In this document: one piece after another, positions 35,844 through 48,115 of the stretch
How positions within the stretch are numbered: the stretch's first letter is position 1
How the letters are laid out: every line of letters starts with the position of its first letter
Origin: Edaphochlamys debaryana
Taxonomy: Eukaryota; Chlorophyta; Chlorophyceae; Chlamydomonadales
DNA length: 64,000 nt
Assembly: GCA_016858145.1 (NCBI GenBank)
Contig: JAEHOE010000008.1
Coordinates: 1,426,001 to 1,490,000, forward strand
Reading direction: 5' to 3'
The notes under the pieces: generated by a model
Told to the model about the DNA's origin: nothing
The model's database searches: none
Seen by the model: the letters and a program-made list of their open reading frames with translations, nothing else
Program-made: the position numbers and the translations under genes

Positions 35844-37935
35844 TCAGGGCCCCTCCGCCACCGCCTCCTCGTTCACCGCCTCCTCCGGGTCCGCGGACGC
35901 CGCCGCCGCCTCGTTCAGCCCGCTCTCCGCCACGCTTCCGGTGTCGAGCTCGTCCAGCCACAGTTTCATGAGTTCCTCCTTGCCCTCGTGCTCTGACATG
36001 TCGTCAAAGTTGAACTTGCGAGGGTCGAAGTCCGCCGGGTAGATCTTAGCGCAGTTCTCCAGGGCAAGCTTGGCCTGCAGGGGGGGGGGGCGAAGCGTTC
36101 AGCACAAGCTGGCAGTCAAGGAACGGCAGCAACAAGCGACGAGGCCTGCTGCCGTCAACGCTTACGTGCAGGGCTAGGGCGCGCTTTAAAGGCCCCTTGC
36201 CCTCCGCGCCGGTGAAGTTGACACGCTTGCCCTGTAGGCTCTCGAAGGTGTCGTCGCCCAGCGCCTGCACGAAGTCCGGGTCCGTCCTGCACAACGTACT
36301 GTCCTGTTAGCGCCCAAGCTGCGGCCCTCCAGCTGGATACTACGGCCCAGCAATGTAGCGCACCACTCACTTGTGCTGCCCCACCGCTGACAGCTTCTTC
36401 TCCAGCAGCGACTTGTCCAGCACGTGCAGAATGAACTCGCTCCCAAGGCCGCTGTACGAAAAGCAGATGCGCTGGCGCTCGTACGCGTGCTCGATGGCGC
36501 TGTTCCAGATGATGCCGTTCTTGGGGGAGTTGACCCTGAAGTCCTTGCCCATCATGATGCTTGCGTACCGCTGCACACACCAACAATGAAGCACAGGCAC
36601 GTCACCTTCGTGGAAAGACATCCGCCGCCCAACAACCCACAAGCATGCTGCTTTCACACCACCCAACTGAAAAGGGGCACACATCACGGCCCACCGTCCA
36701 CCGTCAGTCCACCGTCCATGTAACAAGGGAGTTGCTACCTCAAAAGCTACCGCGTAGTAAGGCCGGCCCAACACGCGGCAGTGCACCCCGCCCACACCCA
36801 CCGTCCACCGCACGGCGAAGAGGTGGCCGGCCACCAGGAAGCGGCTCGGAAGGTCCTTGTCCAGCACCATGCACCGCATCTGCACGAGTCGTCAAATCGA
36901 CAGTTTAACCACTGTGACGGATGGCGGATCTGGCGAACACGACCCAGTGATCTGATAGCCCAGAGCGCAGCGCTAGGGCACATTGAGGTGTGCTACCTAC
37001 CACGGACGGGGTGACGCTGACGCCATAGAATGCGACGAGGTCCTTGCGGAAGGGCGCGTTGGAGCCGCGCGACTCCTTCCCGGAGCTTGGCGGCGCAAGG
37101 GTCCGCTTCAGCTCCGCGAGCATGATGCCCCACATGAAGTTGTGGTTGGCCAGGATGAGCTGGCTGTACTTCTCCTGGTTGGCCAGGATGGTGTTGAGCA
37201 GCTCTGCGACACGAAACACACGCGGACCAGGCGTCAGGGGTTAGACCCACCGCGCCCCGGGCTGGCCCACAATCCCCTTCCCAAGAACGACGCCTCTGAC
37301 CTCAGCGGTTCAGGGAGCTTGGGGAGTCTTCCAGCTCTCCAGGTTGCTTGCCCCGCCGGTAAGACCTCTTTACCCCGGCTCGATTGGTGCCGAGCGCCTG
37401 ACCAACCCACACAGCTGCACACTCCGGCCAGGTAGCGCCTACCCGTTGTCGCTCCACCTGGGCACAGGGTGAAAGGGATAGGGCATGCGTGGAAATGCAA
37501 AGGATTGCTATGGAGGATCTGTGTCAACGGCTTCTCCCTCACCCATCTGACTGAAATTCATCGCTCGTCAGAAATGAATCGGACTCCTCCGCACCCCCCT
37601 CCTCCGCACCCCCCTCCTCCGCACCGGCCTCCTCCGCACCAGCCTGCCCCGCACCAGCCTGCCCCGCACCGGCCTGCCCCGCACCAGCCTGCCCCGCACC
37701 GGCCTGCCCCGCTTGCCGGTTCCCTAAGGAACGCGCCGGGCCACGAGCCGCGTACAAACATCTCACCGGCTCCTGCACTCGCGCCTTTGGCCTTGGCCTG
37801 CAAATAGGCGACTATGGTGTCGTCGTCGTCGTCATCCTTGAGCTCCCCGCCCACAAACGCGAGCAGTTCGCCTTTCTCTCTGTTGGAAATGTTGGATGCG
37901 CGCACGGCTGCAGCAGCCCGCTCCGGGGTAAGCAT
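35844..37935 (-). CDS. HNH-like (possible HNH_2/His-Me finger) protein of unknown role
   Basis: Six exons join in frame to 354 residues: 37935-37767, 37203-37001, 36879-36739, 36570-36371, 36286-36166 and 36074-35844. The N-terminus is short and charged, with a six-Asp run (GELKDDDDDDTIVAYLQ). A helical segment follows (LNTILANQEKYSQLILANHN). The core reads RCMVLDKDLPSRFLVAGHLF, then PKNGIIWNSAIEHAYERQRI and ILHVLDKSLL. The order Cys...AGHLF...NGIIW...IEHAY...VLD resembles the HNH_2-type domain found in a large family of uncharacterised Chlamydomonas proteins, with the AGH histidine and NG asparagine in the expected places. The C-terminal tail is acidic. I cannot say whether it is a nuclease. 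Both the GC-rich first intron and the LINE just upstream carry repeats. Clean splice sites and intact frames argue that it is a real, expressed gene. Confidence 0.65.
37587..37713 (+). repeat. 15-bp tandem repeat in intron 1 of the HNH-like gene
   Basis: About eight to nine units of the type CGCACCAGCCTGCCC, grading from CCCCCTCCTCCGCAC on the left to CGGCCTGCCCCGCAC on the right. Confidence 0.85.
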
Positions 37936-38237
37936 TTAAGAAGGTGAGCACTGAGCAGGTGCGGGTGGCTTCAGAAGCGGTCGTGAGGGAGTGGAATGTG
38001 CTAGGCTTGAAGAAGTTGCGGTAGAGGCAACCAAAAGAGACTGACAGTGAAGCAGCGATTACAGTGGCGAGGGATCGCAACCCACTCGCAATGGCCTGAT
38101 TGTGCCAGACCGCACACTGCATGCCCCGATATCGTTCGGGAGCTGCCGATGGATAGCCAGGAATGCCAGAGTGTCAGAGTCGCAGGACAGGCCGAACACC
38201 AACAACGCCAGGGCACAGCGTGCCAAAACACAACGCA

Positions 38238-41200
38238 CTAGAGCGGCCCGCGATACACCACCTCGCCCTCCGCGGAAGCCGCCAGAAAAGGATGCACAAC
38301 AGACACACGGTCCCACTGGGGGGGAGGAAGCTGCAGGGCAGCAAAGCCCCGAAGGCGGGCCCAAAAATCAGCGACAGCAAGAGCAGATACGCGGGCAAGG
38401 ACCCCCGCAGAGACAACAGGAGCACGAACCCCATGAAGGACAGGCCGTGACGCAAACAGGGACCGCCGCCCACACTCCATAGCGGACACGGCAGCAAGTA
38501 CAACAACATCCCAAACCACGGACGACAGCCCAGGGGGGCAGGCGGCAAGCCACAACTGAAAGGGAGTAACTGGAGCCCCAACAGTCGCCGAGAGGACAGA
38601 GACGACACCATGCGCGACAGGGCAGCCCCAAAAGTGATGCCAGCGGGCAGAGCCCCTCCCCGAGGGATCGACCATGGGGGCGCCACACGCACACACAGGC
38701 GGGACCAGGGCGCGCGCATGCAAGGGGAACGCGGGGAAGCCATCGAGGGCCAGCCGCCAGAGGGCTTCCTTGTGACAGTTGTCCCACTTGAGCGCCCAGA
38801 GACGAGACAGAGTAGACTGGAGGGTGGCGAGGGCGAGGGCCACCGGGGGAGTGAGGGCCGCCGGGGCGCCAAGGCCTGCAGGCGGGGGCGGGAGCAGCGC
38901 AAGGGAGGAGCAGAAGGCGACATGGCGGGCCCGCAGGGCAGCCCGGGCCGGGCCCAGCTGGAGGGACGTGGCAATCTTGACTGTAAGGGCGCCAAGGGAG
39001 ACGGCGGTGCCGCCAGGGAGGCGCCACCCAAGCGAGCGAATGAGGCGGGCACAGGCATCCGCAGTGGACGGGGGGGGGGCCAACCCCCGGGGAGGCAGCC
39101 GCAGCCCGAGTTGCGGCCACCCATGCGGGCGGGATGCACGTGAACACGAGCTGAAGGGACGGGAGGCCCGTGTCGAAGGCGCGGAGCGGAAGGGGCAGGG
39201 CGGAGAGGGGGAGGGCGAGGGCGTCCAAGAGGCGCTGGCGATAGGAGGCGGCGACAGCAAGCCGGTACGGAGGGCACGCATGGAGCGGGGCGGCACCAGC
39301 CCACTGCGCGGCGAGAGGCGCCATCGCATCCCACGTCCGCACCGCGTCCGCGACGGTGGCGAAGCCACGGACCGAGCGCCAGAGCGGGCAGCGCTGCTCC
39401 AGGCCGCAGCCCGCCGCGTCCGCCAGGAAGGGGTTGCCGAAGAGCGGGGCAGCCGCACACCACGGCCCCGCAGCAGGCGCCGAGAGAGAGCGGATGGGCG
39501 GGAGGAAGGAGAAGGCGCGGACGAGCTGCTGAAGGGCCGGGGACGACGGGAGGGGCAGCTTGCCGAGGCGGTAGACGGCGGGCCGGGGCCCCCCCACGGG
39601 CGGCGGGGAGGGGCGGCCAGCCGTGAGGAGGCATAAGGGGTGGAACTGAGGGTGGAGGCGGCGGAGGAGCGCGTGCGCCACGGGGATCCAGAGCGGCCGG
39701 GTGCGCAGCAAGCCGGGAACGCTGCCCAGCACGCAGCGAGCGGCGGCGACAGCATGGCGAGCCCGGACGTGCTCGGGGAGGGGCAGGAGGCCCATGCCGC
39801 CGGCGGCAGGGGGGAGGGCCAGGGAGGCGTGGCCCAGGCCGACCAGCCAGGCGTGGGGGCGGGCAGCATGGGCGGCGGGGGTGGAGCGCCGGTCGACCAG
39901 CGCGGCGGTGAAGCGCACGAGGTCGGCGAGGGCAGCGCCAGCGGGGAGGCCAAGGAACTCCGCGAGGTACAGGAGCTTGCTAAGGCCGTACCCAGAAGCG
40001 GCGAAGGCACGGCCAAAGGCGGAGAGGGGGAGGGCGGCGACCAGCGTGTAGGCTCGCCAGACACCAGCGAGGCGGCCAGGCCAGGGGGAGGGGGCGCCGG
40101 GGCCGCTGGGGAACGGGACACCCAGCGCCACAGCCGACGCGACGACGCGTGGGGGAGGCGCGGGCGGGGCGGACGGGATGGGCGGGGGGGCAGGTGGGAG
40201 GACGCCGGCGGGGACGGGGGGAGGAGGCGGCGGGGTCCGCGCACCGCGGCCACGGGAGGTGGGCGACGGTGAGCGGCGGCGGCGGCGGGACGGGGGAGGG
40301 GCGGCAGGGGCCGGGGCGGCCACAGCAGGGGCCGCCGCAGGGGCCGCAGGCAGCGGGGGAGGGGGAGCGGGTGCACCAACACAGAGGTACTTGACCTTGT
40401 CCAGATTCAGCCGCTGCCCCGACGCTGCCCCAAAGGTGTCCATGTGGGCGAGGAAGGCGGGGATGGCCGCCAGGGAGGGGAGGACGGGCTGGCCGTCGTC
40501 AGCGTACTGGGCTGCAGTGATGGTGAGGCCGTCAAGGGTGATGCCAACGTGGTTGGACTTGAGCCACGAGAGGAGCGCCTGGGCAATAAAGAGGTATAGC
40601 AGGGGGGAGAGAGGGCAGCCCTGCCGGACGCCGGCGGCAATGGGGACGGGGGCAGAGGTTGACCAGGGCGGACGAGCGGGCCCCAGCCAGCAGGGTCCAC
40701 GCCCAGGACAGGAGGCCAGGGCCGGCCCCAGTGGTGGCCATGGCGGCGAGGAGGAAGCCGCGATCAATGGTGTCGTACGCCTTGTAGAAGTCCAGGAACG
40801 CGACCACGGCGGAGCCGCCGGACGCAGCGAGGAGCTCGGGCAGGAGTTGCAGGAGCAAGACATTGTCGGCAATGAGCCGGTCCGGGAGGTAGGCGGTTTG
40901 CTCTGGGTCCAAGCAGGCCCCAAGGAGGGGCGACAGGCGGCGACTCAGGACGCGGGCAAGGGTGCGGTAGTCGGTGTCCAGGAGGGTGATGGGGCGATAG
41001 TTGGCGGCGTCGGCAGGATCCGGGGGACGGGCGGGATCGGGGCCGGCCTTGGGGAGGCTGACGATAACGCCGTCGAGGAAGCCAGCTGGCAGAGCGCCTG
41101 TGGCGCCAATGGCGGAGAAGAGGCGGGCGAGGATGGGAGAGAAGGTGCCGGAGAAGCTGTGATACAGGCCAGGCGGGAGCCCGTCCCGCCCAGGAGAGGC

Positions 41201-43489
41201 GGCGGGGCGAGCGGCCGCCAGCGAGGCGGCGACCTCGTCGGCGGAGACAAGGAAGGAGCCGGCAGCCGCCGCCCCCGCCGGGTCCAGGCGAACCCCGGAG
41301 GCCTGCAGCGCCGCAAGGACCTGGGCACGGGCGCCGGGATTGGGGGCGGGCGCCGAGCAGACGCGCTGCCAGAAGGCAGCGACCACGGCAGGGAGCCGGC
41401 GGGGGTCGGTCACGTAGGTGCCGTCGGGGCAGCGCAGGGCGGTGACAGGGGGGGCGGCAGCGTGGGGACGCAGGTGCTGGGTGATGGCGGGGGAGGGGCG
41501 CTCCCCCGTGCCCAGCCAGGCATGGTGGGTACGCCGGGCAAGGCGCGTGGCGCCGGCAGCTGCAGCTGCGGCGGCGGCGCCGTGGGCCGCCACAGCGGCA
41601 GGGACAGCAGCTGCGTCGCCCGCCTCCACGGCGGCGAAGGCAGCCTCAGCCACCGCACGAGCGGCAGCTTCAGCATCGGAGGCAGCCAGGCGGCGGGAGC
41701 GGGCTTGGTCGTTGAGGGCACGAGCGGTGGCGGCGACAGCCCGCTTGAAGGAAGGCCACCAGAGGAGCAAGGCGCTGTCGGCGACGGGGGCCGCCGCGAC
41801 CGCGGGGGCAAGCCAGGCTTGGAAGGCGTCGACCAGGTCGGGGTGATCAAGAAAGTACAGGCGCGTGCGGCGCAGTCCGGGGCCGAGCGGCGGGGCCGCA
41901 GGGGAAGGGCGAAGGCGGCAGACAAGGAGCCGGTGGTCAGAGGCGCTGCCCGGAGCCGTGCCACAGGCCGGCAGGAAGGGGAGGAGGGCTGCGGAGGCGT
42001 GGAAGCGGTCGAGGCGGGAGCCAGAAGCGCCGCGGACGCAGGTGTAGACACGGCGGGAGGGGTGAAGAAGGCGGAACACATCACCCAGGCCGGGGCAGGC
42101 AGCACCGAAGGCGGCGGCCGTGCGCACGTCAGGCGCGCGTCCTCCAGCGCCGGCCGTGCTGTCCAGGGCGGGGGAGCAGACGAAGTTGAAGTCACCAGCC
42201 CAGAGATGGAGCCCCGGGCCCTGGGCAAGGGGCTGAAGGCGGTCTGTAATGAAGGCGCGCTGCAGGGTGGGTTTGCCGCTGGGCAGGTAGGCGGAGAGGA
42301 GGCGCACGGTGTGGCCCCCCCAGGAGACGGGAGGTGGAGGAGGCGCCCATCCGGGGAGGCGACAGGAGCGGCCGCCCCCCCGGGAAAGGTGAGCGCGCCG
42401 GTGGTGAGCAGGGATCGCCGAATCAGGATGGCAGTGCCCCCGGAGAAAGTATTCGGAGCAGGCGCCCAGAAGGCGTGCCAGAGGCCGCAGTGCAGGCTGG
42501 AGGCGACGGCACCCAGGGCCGTCGCGGCAGCGGCTTGGGCAGAGGCGGGAATCCACGTTTCCTGGAGGCAGACAATGTCCAGGCGCTGCCGATGCCAGAG
42601 GAGAGCGTGCCGTGCCAGCTGGGTGGGGGGCCCATGCATCCCGCCGGGCCCAAGGAGCCCGCGCACATTGTGGGAGCCAACCCGCAAGGGGCGAGCCGCG
42701 CGGGGCGCGGCGGGGGGCGCGGCTTGCGCCATTAGACCGTGGGGTCGGGGGGAGCCTGGGAGGGCCCGCCACGTCGCCCAGCGCAGGGTGTGTCCGCCAT
42801 CGTGGTGTCACCAGCGGAGTCCGCGGCGCCCGCAGCAGCGGGGGGCCCCGTGGGGGCGGCCGCGCGCGCTTGGGGTCGGGGGCAAGCGGGAGCCCCCTCG
42901 CCGCGTCGGGGGCGGCCACCGCGAGCAGGGAGGCCAGGAGGAGGGGATCCGCCCCAGTGTCCACCGCCATGGGCTCCTGCGGGTCGCCGGGCAGGGGGCC
43001 GGCCGGGCCGGGGGGCGCACCCAGGGCCAGGGCCGCAGGGCCAGGGGCAGCCGCAGCCGCCCCGCCGCGTCCCTCACCGCTGCCGCCGGCGGCACTGCCG
43101 CCGCTCGCCGCCGCCGCCGCTGCCGCCGCGGCCGCAGCCCCCGCCTCCGCCGCGGCCTCCGCCGCCGCCACCGCCGTCTGCCGCTGGACCAAGGCAAACG
43201 CCGCCTCCTGCGCGGCGTCGGCCACGACCACCGGGTCCTGCCCGGGCGCCGCCGCTGCCACCGTCGCCCACGTCGGCACGCCCGCCGGAGCCGCCGGGGC
43301 TGCCCGGGCCGCCGGAGCCGCCGGGGCTGCCCGGGCCGCCGGAGCCGCCGGGGCTGCCCGGGCCGCCGGCGCCGCCTCCATCGCCAGGTACTCATCATGG
43401 GAGATGCAGTAGCACTCGAGGAGCTCGTCGGGGCAGCCCTCAGTGACTGACAGTGCAGAGACTTGGAAGCTGAGAGCTAGCAGGGCCAT
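38238..43489 (-). mobile_element. APE-type non-LTR retrotransposon (LINE), frame-broken copy
   Basis: Reading on the minus strand, ORF1-like sequence starts at 43489 (MALLALSFQVSALSVTEG) and includes a 30-bp-period Ala/Pro repeat. A second ATG at 42732 opens an apurinic-endonuclease domain: VGSHNVRGLL, IVCLQETW, then after a frame change near 42325 LWAGDFNFVC, RLDRFHAS and SASDHRLLV. Reverse transcriptase follows: SPGRDGLPPGLY, NYRPITLLDTDYRTLARVLS, VVAFLDFYKAYDTIDRGF and, after a second frame change near 40680, AGVRQGCPLSPLLYLF and QYADDGQPVLP. The C-terminus carries a Cys/His cluster (CACGAP... ARWHHFWGCPVAH), and the last ORF stops at 38238. The layout is that of L1-like LINEs of green algae. 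The two frame changes mean this copy cannot encode intact ORF2, unless sequencing errors are to blame. It lies about 300 bases upstream of the HNH-like gene in the same orientation. Confidence 0.92.
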
Positions 43490-43518
43490 TGGGCCCCTTT
43501 CCAGTGGGCTCTTTACGA

Positions 43519-43682
43519 CTTTAGCGGCAAGACTTTAGCGCTAAAGCCCCGCCACTGGGAACCAACACTACTTTAGCGGGCTTTAGGGGACTTTAGGCCT
43601 GCTTCGCGCGCGTGACCTTTAGCGACCCAAAGACCGCGATCTTCGCCTACGTTGCGCCGCTTGGAGCGACTTTCAGCTTTAG
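43519..43682 (+). promoter_or_regulatory. CTTTAG-motif cluster in the LINE leader
   Basis: CTTTAG begins at 43519, 43533, 43571, 43581, 43591, 43617 and 43677, and its reverse complement CTAAAG at 43541. The 43533-43546 stretch CTTTAGCGCTAAAG is a perfect palindrome. It is flanked by the near-inverted pair TTCCAGTGG (43499-43507) and CCACTGGGAA (43552-43561). The cluster sits just 5' of the LINE's first ATG, where an internal promoter would be expected. Confidence 0.6.
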
Positions 43683-43796
43683 CACATGGTTAGAGGTGTT
43701 CTGCAGATATGTGTGATCGGCGAGGGCAAACGCGAGCGACGGTCGTCTCTCGTCGCCACCCGGGGGGGGACTGCCTGGCAGAAGGCGCGACTGCTA

Positions 43797-44150
43797 TTGC
43801 ATGTTTCCCTTGACCGCCCACACCCCGAAAGAAGGTGCCGGACTTTTGCAAACTACGTACGCCCGAGCGGGGACTCTAGACCATAAGCAAAGTCCGTCGC
43901 TACGCTCTGGGCTAGTCGGCGGGTCCGGTGGTGTGCTCTGCGCTATTTGCGAGTCAAGGTCGCGCAAGCTGTCTTGCGCACCGACCTCCCGCTTGCACCC
44001 CTAGAGCCTCAACCTGATACAGACGGAGTTTCGGTGCTAATCGGGGCAAACGGTAGGCCGCGAGGAGGCCTGGAGGCAACCCTGGCAAACTCCGTTTTGC
44101 CAAATCCCAAACTCTGGCAGCTTCCGTGGGCGGTCAAGGGAAACATGCAA
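43797..44150. repeat. Inverted repeat pair with perfect 25-bp arms
   Basis: Bases 43797-43821 (TTGCATGTTTCCCTTGACCG plus CCCAC) are exactly reverse-complemented at 44126-44150, about 300 bases away. Weaker similarity seems to continue inward. It may be the ends of a small non-autonomous element or a foldback. No ORF in 43690-44467 looks coding. Confidence 0.8.
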
Positions 44151-44467
44151 CAAAGGCCGGCTCCTAAATTGACTGGAATCAGGCCCAATGGGGATCCACT
44201 CACCCTGTGGAATGCCATTCCACACCCCCTGTGAAGCCCCCTGTGCGTCTTGTGTGGTGCACAAGACGCACTCGCTTTTACATACACGTGAAGACCTTGT
44301 AACTAGCAGCTCCGCCACAGCAGCCTCGCGCGTTCCGACCGTCCATTCGGCACATCACGACGCGCCCGACGCGCTTGAGCCGCTTTGGGCTTGCTTCCAC
44401 ATTATATCGACACCCTTGATTAGTAGCACGAGTCGTTGACGGCGGACGCTGGGCGCTGTGAAGGTCC

Positions 44468-47400
44468 ATGGAGGAGGACGGGGCCTTATCCTACCGCTCG
44501 AACAAGGTGAGCGACCACTGCCAGTTTAGGTGCCGTGGTGCGCTGGGCTGGGCGTGTGCCCATGCCTTCCTGCCCATGCCGCCCGCTTCAACCCGCTTTC
44601 TTTATGCCGCCTGCCACAGAGACACAGCAGGCGTGAAAGCAACCTCCCGGACAGAGAAGGAGCTTGCAACGCCGGAGCGGCGATCAAAGCCATCTGGGAA
44701 GGAAAGCAACCACCGCCTCAACGCTCTTGCTGAAGCGTTTGCTGCTGCTCGAAAAGAGCAACTCGTAGCCATGACGGGCGTTTCCCAGGCAACGGCGCAG
44801 CCTGGGGCACAGCAGCATGCTGACGACTCTCCGCCACCGTCCCCTGGTCGTGCACACGACGATATCGGCGACGACGTGGACCAGGCTGTCCTCGAGCCTC
44901 TGTCCGTGGAGCGGGCGAAGCCAGAGCAGCAGCCTTCCGGCCGATCTGGGGTCGAGCGCGTTCATGATCAGTGGGCGAGCAGCTGCTCCGTATTCGCCCA
45001 GTACAGCTTCCTATGGGAGGGCGGCGGCGCGGAGGCCGAGGCTGCTGAGCGCCGCCGACAACAGTCCGCTAAGTTCTCAGGCAGGGTTGAGCAGCGGCTA
45101 AAGCGCCAGTGTCCCTGCTGCGCCGTGGAAGTGGGGTCCTGCCCCCCTGGTCAGCCGGCCCCCACAACCTCCCAGCCCCTGCCCTCTCCGGCGACTGTGT
45201 GCGGCGAGGATGGTCTCTGGGTGCCAACCAGCTCCGGCGCGACGGTGCTGTACGTGACATTGCTCGGCGCTGTAGAGGTGCCCTGGCCAGCGTTCAGTGT
45301 CCCTGCTGCGCCTGTGGCCTCGAGCGCCGCATCCACCCCATCGAGATCGGCTGCTTCCCCAGCACTCCTTCGCGCCCTGCCGCCTTCTTCGACGACACGC
45401 TTATGCGCCATGTCGTCGTCACCCGCGAGAAGACCCCCACTCCCGCGCGGCCTCTGGCGGAGACGATGATGGAGACGCATGCAGCCAACGGCATGCCCAC
45501 GCCTCAGGCTATGCTTGAGCGCCTGGGGACTGCCGCTGCGCACTGGCAGCGTGTGCAGGAGCTGAAGGCCAGCTTGCGGACCTGCTGGCGTCAGCTGACG
45601 GGGCTCGTGCGTGGGCCGAGTGCCCAGCCTGCTGGCGGACGTGCGTCGCCGTGTCTGGTGACGCATGCTTGGGGTTGCGGCGCTTTGCGAAGGCCGCCCC
45701 CGCATCCAAGGACCTCCCTCCGCTTGGAGCCTCGCTCTTCGTGCCAGAGGCAGCGGTCAAGGAACAGCAGGCAGCCCGCAGCGCCAGTGCTGAGGCTACA
45801 GCACCTTCCTGTGCAGCCTTCAAGGCAGCCACCCTCCTGGGCCGACGCTGGGCCCACTACGACCGGCAGGGCGTTGCTGCTTACGTGTGCCGTCATGGGT
45901 TCGCCGTCGCCCTGGCCAGCCTCATGAGCGACGAGAACTTTACGTCTTACGACACCCTCCTGGACGTCCCGCTGGCGAAGGTGCAGCCCAGCGTGATCTT
46001 CATGGACGTGGCGTGCAAGTACGAGGCGCACTGGCTCGGGTAGGCTCTGGGTTGGATGTGGGGCTTGTTTGCGGGTTTAAGTGTCGGGTCGCATGCTGGG
46101 CTGGGCCCTGAGTTTATTGTCGTAGTCGAGCGCCTGGCCTTGCCCCGTGACCACTGCCCTGGAAACTCACTTGACCCTTGGCCCATGCCACCCCCTATCT
46201 TGTATTGCAGGAGAAGCCGCGCCATTCCTCCCGGCTCCACTTTCGCCGTGGGGCAGTGGCACCTTCGCCCCCACCGCCCCATGTGCCAAGTGCGCTTCAA
46301 CCCTGTCTTCGTCAAGGGCGCTGGCTTGACTTACGGCGACCTGATCGAGCACCTGTGGGCAGATATCTGCAAGCACTGGTACATCACCGCTTACATGTCT
46401 CCTGGTACACGGCAGGACTTCATCAGCGGGCTGGTGAGGATGAGGGCTGTGTCGGGTTCAGGGGTTGGTGCTCCAACTTTGCGGGGCTGGGGCTGGGGCT
46501 GTTGAAATATACCATAATACCGCGTGCTTATGCCCGGTTTACCGCATACAAGGATGCAGGTGCGAGCTAGGCACCGGAACAAGGAGCACGGTTTGGCACA
46601 GCTCCTGCTCCGGTGGCTGCGGCGGTATGTCACCCTCAAAGCGGAGACAGAGAAGAAGTGAGTGCTGCAGGGTCAGCCCACATCTGACGAAGGCTGACAT
46701 GCTTGGCGGATGCTGACTGGATGCCCTTTCCTGCCGTCCCAGGCTGCGCGACCTCGGCATCACGCCCCCTGACCCTGCCGGCGAGGCTCCTGAGAACCCC
46801 CGCGATACGCTCATCGCGAGGAACCAGCGTGACCCCAACGCTGGTGGAGCAAGCTTGAGCGCCCAGGCCAGCGCGGTGCGTGTCAAACTCTTAAGTGCGA
46901 GGTTCCTGCTCTTGGCATCTGCAGCGAAACCTGCTTGCGGCCTGGGAGATGATTGATGTGTGTGTGCGCTTCGCCCCTCATGTGCTCAACCTAACGTGCT
47001 CTCTTTCCTGCCCCTGCCCCTGCCCCTGCAGCCCCGTATGAACTGGCGGCACCGGTACCAGGAGAAGCTAGAGGAGTTCTACGCCCTCAAGCCGCACCTC
47101 CACGTCAATGGCGACTTGACTGGCCAGCAGACCAAGTATCAGGAACGGGCCAAGGCGCTGGAGGGTGAGCTCAAGGTGGTGGAACGGGAGAGGCGCATCA
47201 AGCGGTGGGGTCCAGACGAGCAGGTGTTCAAGAATGCCGCTGCGTATAGGAAGGCGTACAGCCTTGCCAGGCACGAGCGTGATGCCACCAGCCTAGCACG
47301 TCGCTAGAGGCTGCCCGCGACCGCCTGTCGCGTGACAACGCTACCTCCCGCCGGGAACGTGCTGGCGTGAGGCGGACGGTAACCACCATCCGGGGAAAGC

Positions 47401-48115
47401 TCTTGCATGAGCTGGAGCAGGTGCGTCACTGGCTGGGGGTGGCGCCTAACGAGGCACCCCGCCAGTACACGCCGGATGAGGTCACAGCGGCTGTTCAGTC
47501 CCTGAAGCGGCCCAGAGCCGAAGGCGAGGCCGAGGCTCCTGGGCCTCTGCGCCTGCCGTGGGAGACTGAGGAGGAGGTGGAGTGGAAGGTCGAGCCAGCA
47601 GATGAGCTTGTGCAGCTATGGCTGCGGTGCGAGGAGGAGTGCGGTATCGTTCCTAGGGAACTGCGGGGCATGATAGAGCTGTACGATACCCGTTCCCGCC
47701 TCTTCAGTGCGAGGAGGGACGAGCTGTCGTTAGTAGCTGCTGGCGATGATGAGGGGGCCATGAGGGGGTTGAGCGGCTTCAAGCTGTTTGCGGGGCAGGA
47801 GCGATATGGGCTGTCTGACATCGCCGCAGAGGCTCGCACTATTCTGCGGGGGCAGGTAGAGTTAATAAGCCGCGAGCTGGGGCGCATTGCCAAGCTCAGG
47901 TCAGACGCAGCAGATGCGCTGGCCGAAGCGGAGCGCATCCTTGCAGGGCTAGTCGGTGTGCAGCCGGTGAGGCGCACAGCGGGGCCCAGTGCTAACGGAG
48001 GGGCAGGGGTTGTGCGGGAGGCGGCAAACATGGCCGATGATGACGAGCCTGACCAGGAGGCAGATGACGGTTTGGACAGCTTATTCAACATTGCTGATTA
48101 TGACGAAGAGGACTG
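44468..48115 (+). mobile_element. KDZ (Kyakuja-Dileera-Zisupton) family DNA transposase region, decayed
   Basis: Several plus-strand segments in changing frames read as one KDZ transposase. N-terminal Cys-rich motifs appear at about 45105-45145 (RQCPCCAVEVGSC) and 45295-45340 (VQCPCCACGLERR), then GCFPSTPSRPAAFFDDTLMR. The core lies at 45840-46040: VCRHGFAVALASLMSDENF and PSVIFMDVACKYEAHW. The next segment (46208-46440) gives GQWHLRPHRPMCQVRFNPVF, LTYGDLIEHLWADICKHWYI and MSPGTRQDFISGL. Helical C-terminal segments run 46556-48115. The DVAC acidic motif, the H-x-C region and the acidic EHLWAD motif are the KDZ landmarks. Some breaks could be introns (for example 46040-46208), but the frame change at about 47305 after a stop, and those near 45250 and 45660, look like decay. 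TIRs were not found. Confidence 0.8.

Noticed and set aside
40178..43450. A 1,090-codon plus-strand open frame.
   Set aside because: It is the antisense of the LINE. The minus strand carries ordered endonuclease and RT motifs, while the plus strand gives only Gly/Arg/Ala-rich shadow sequence caused by high GC.
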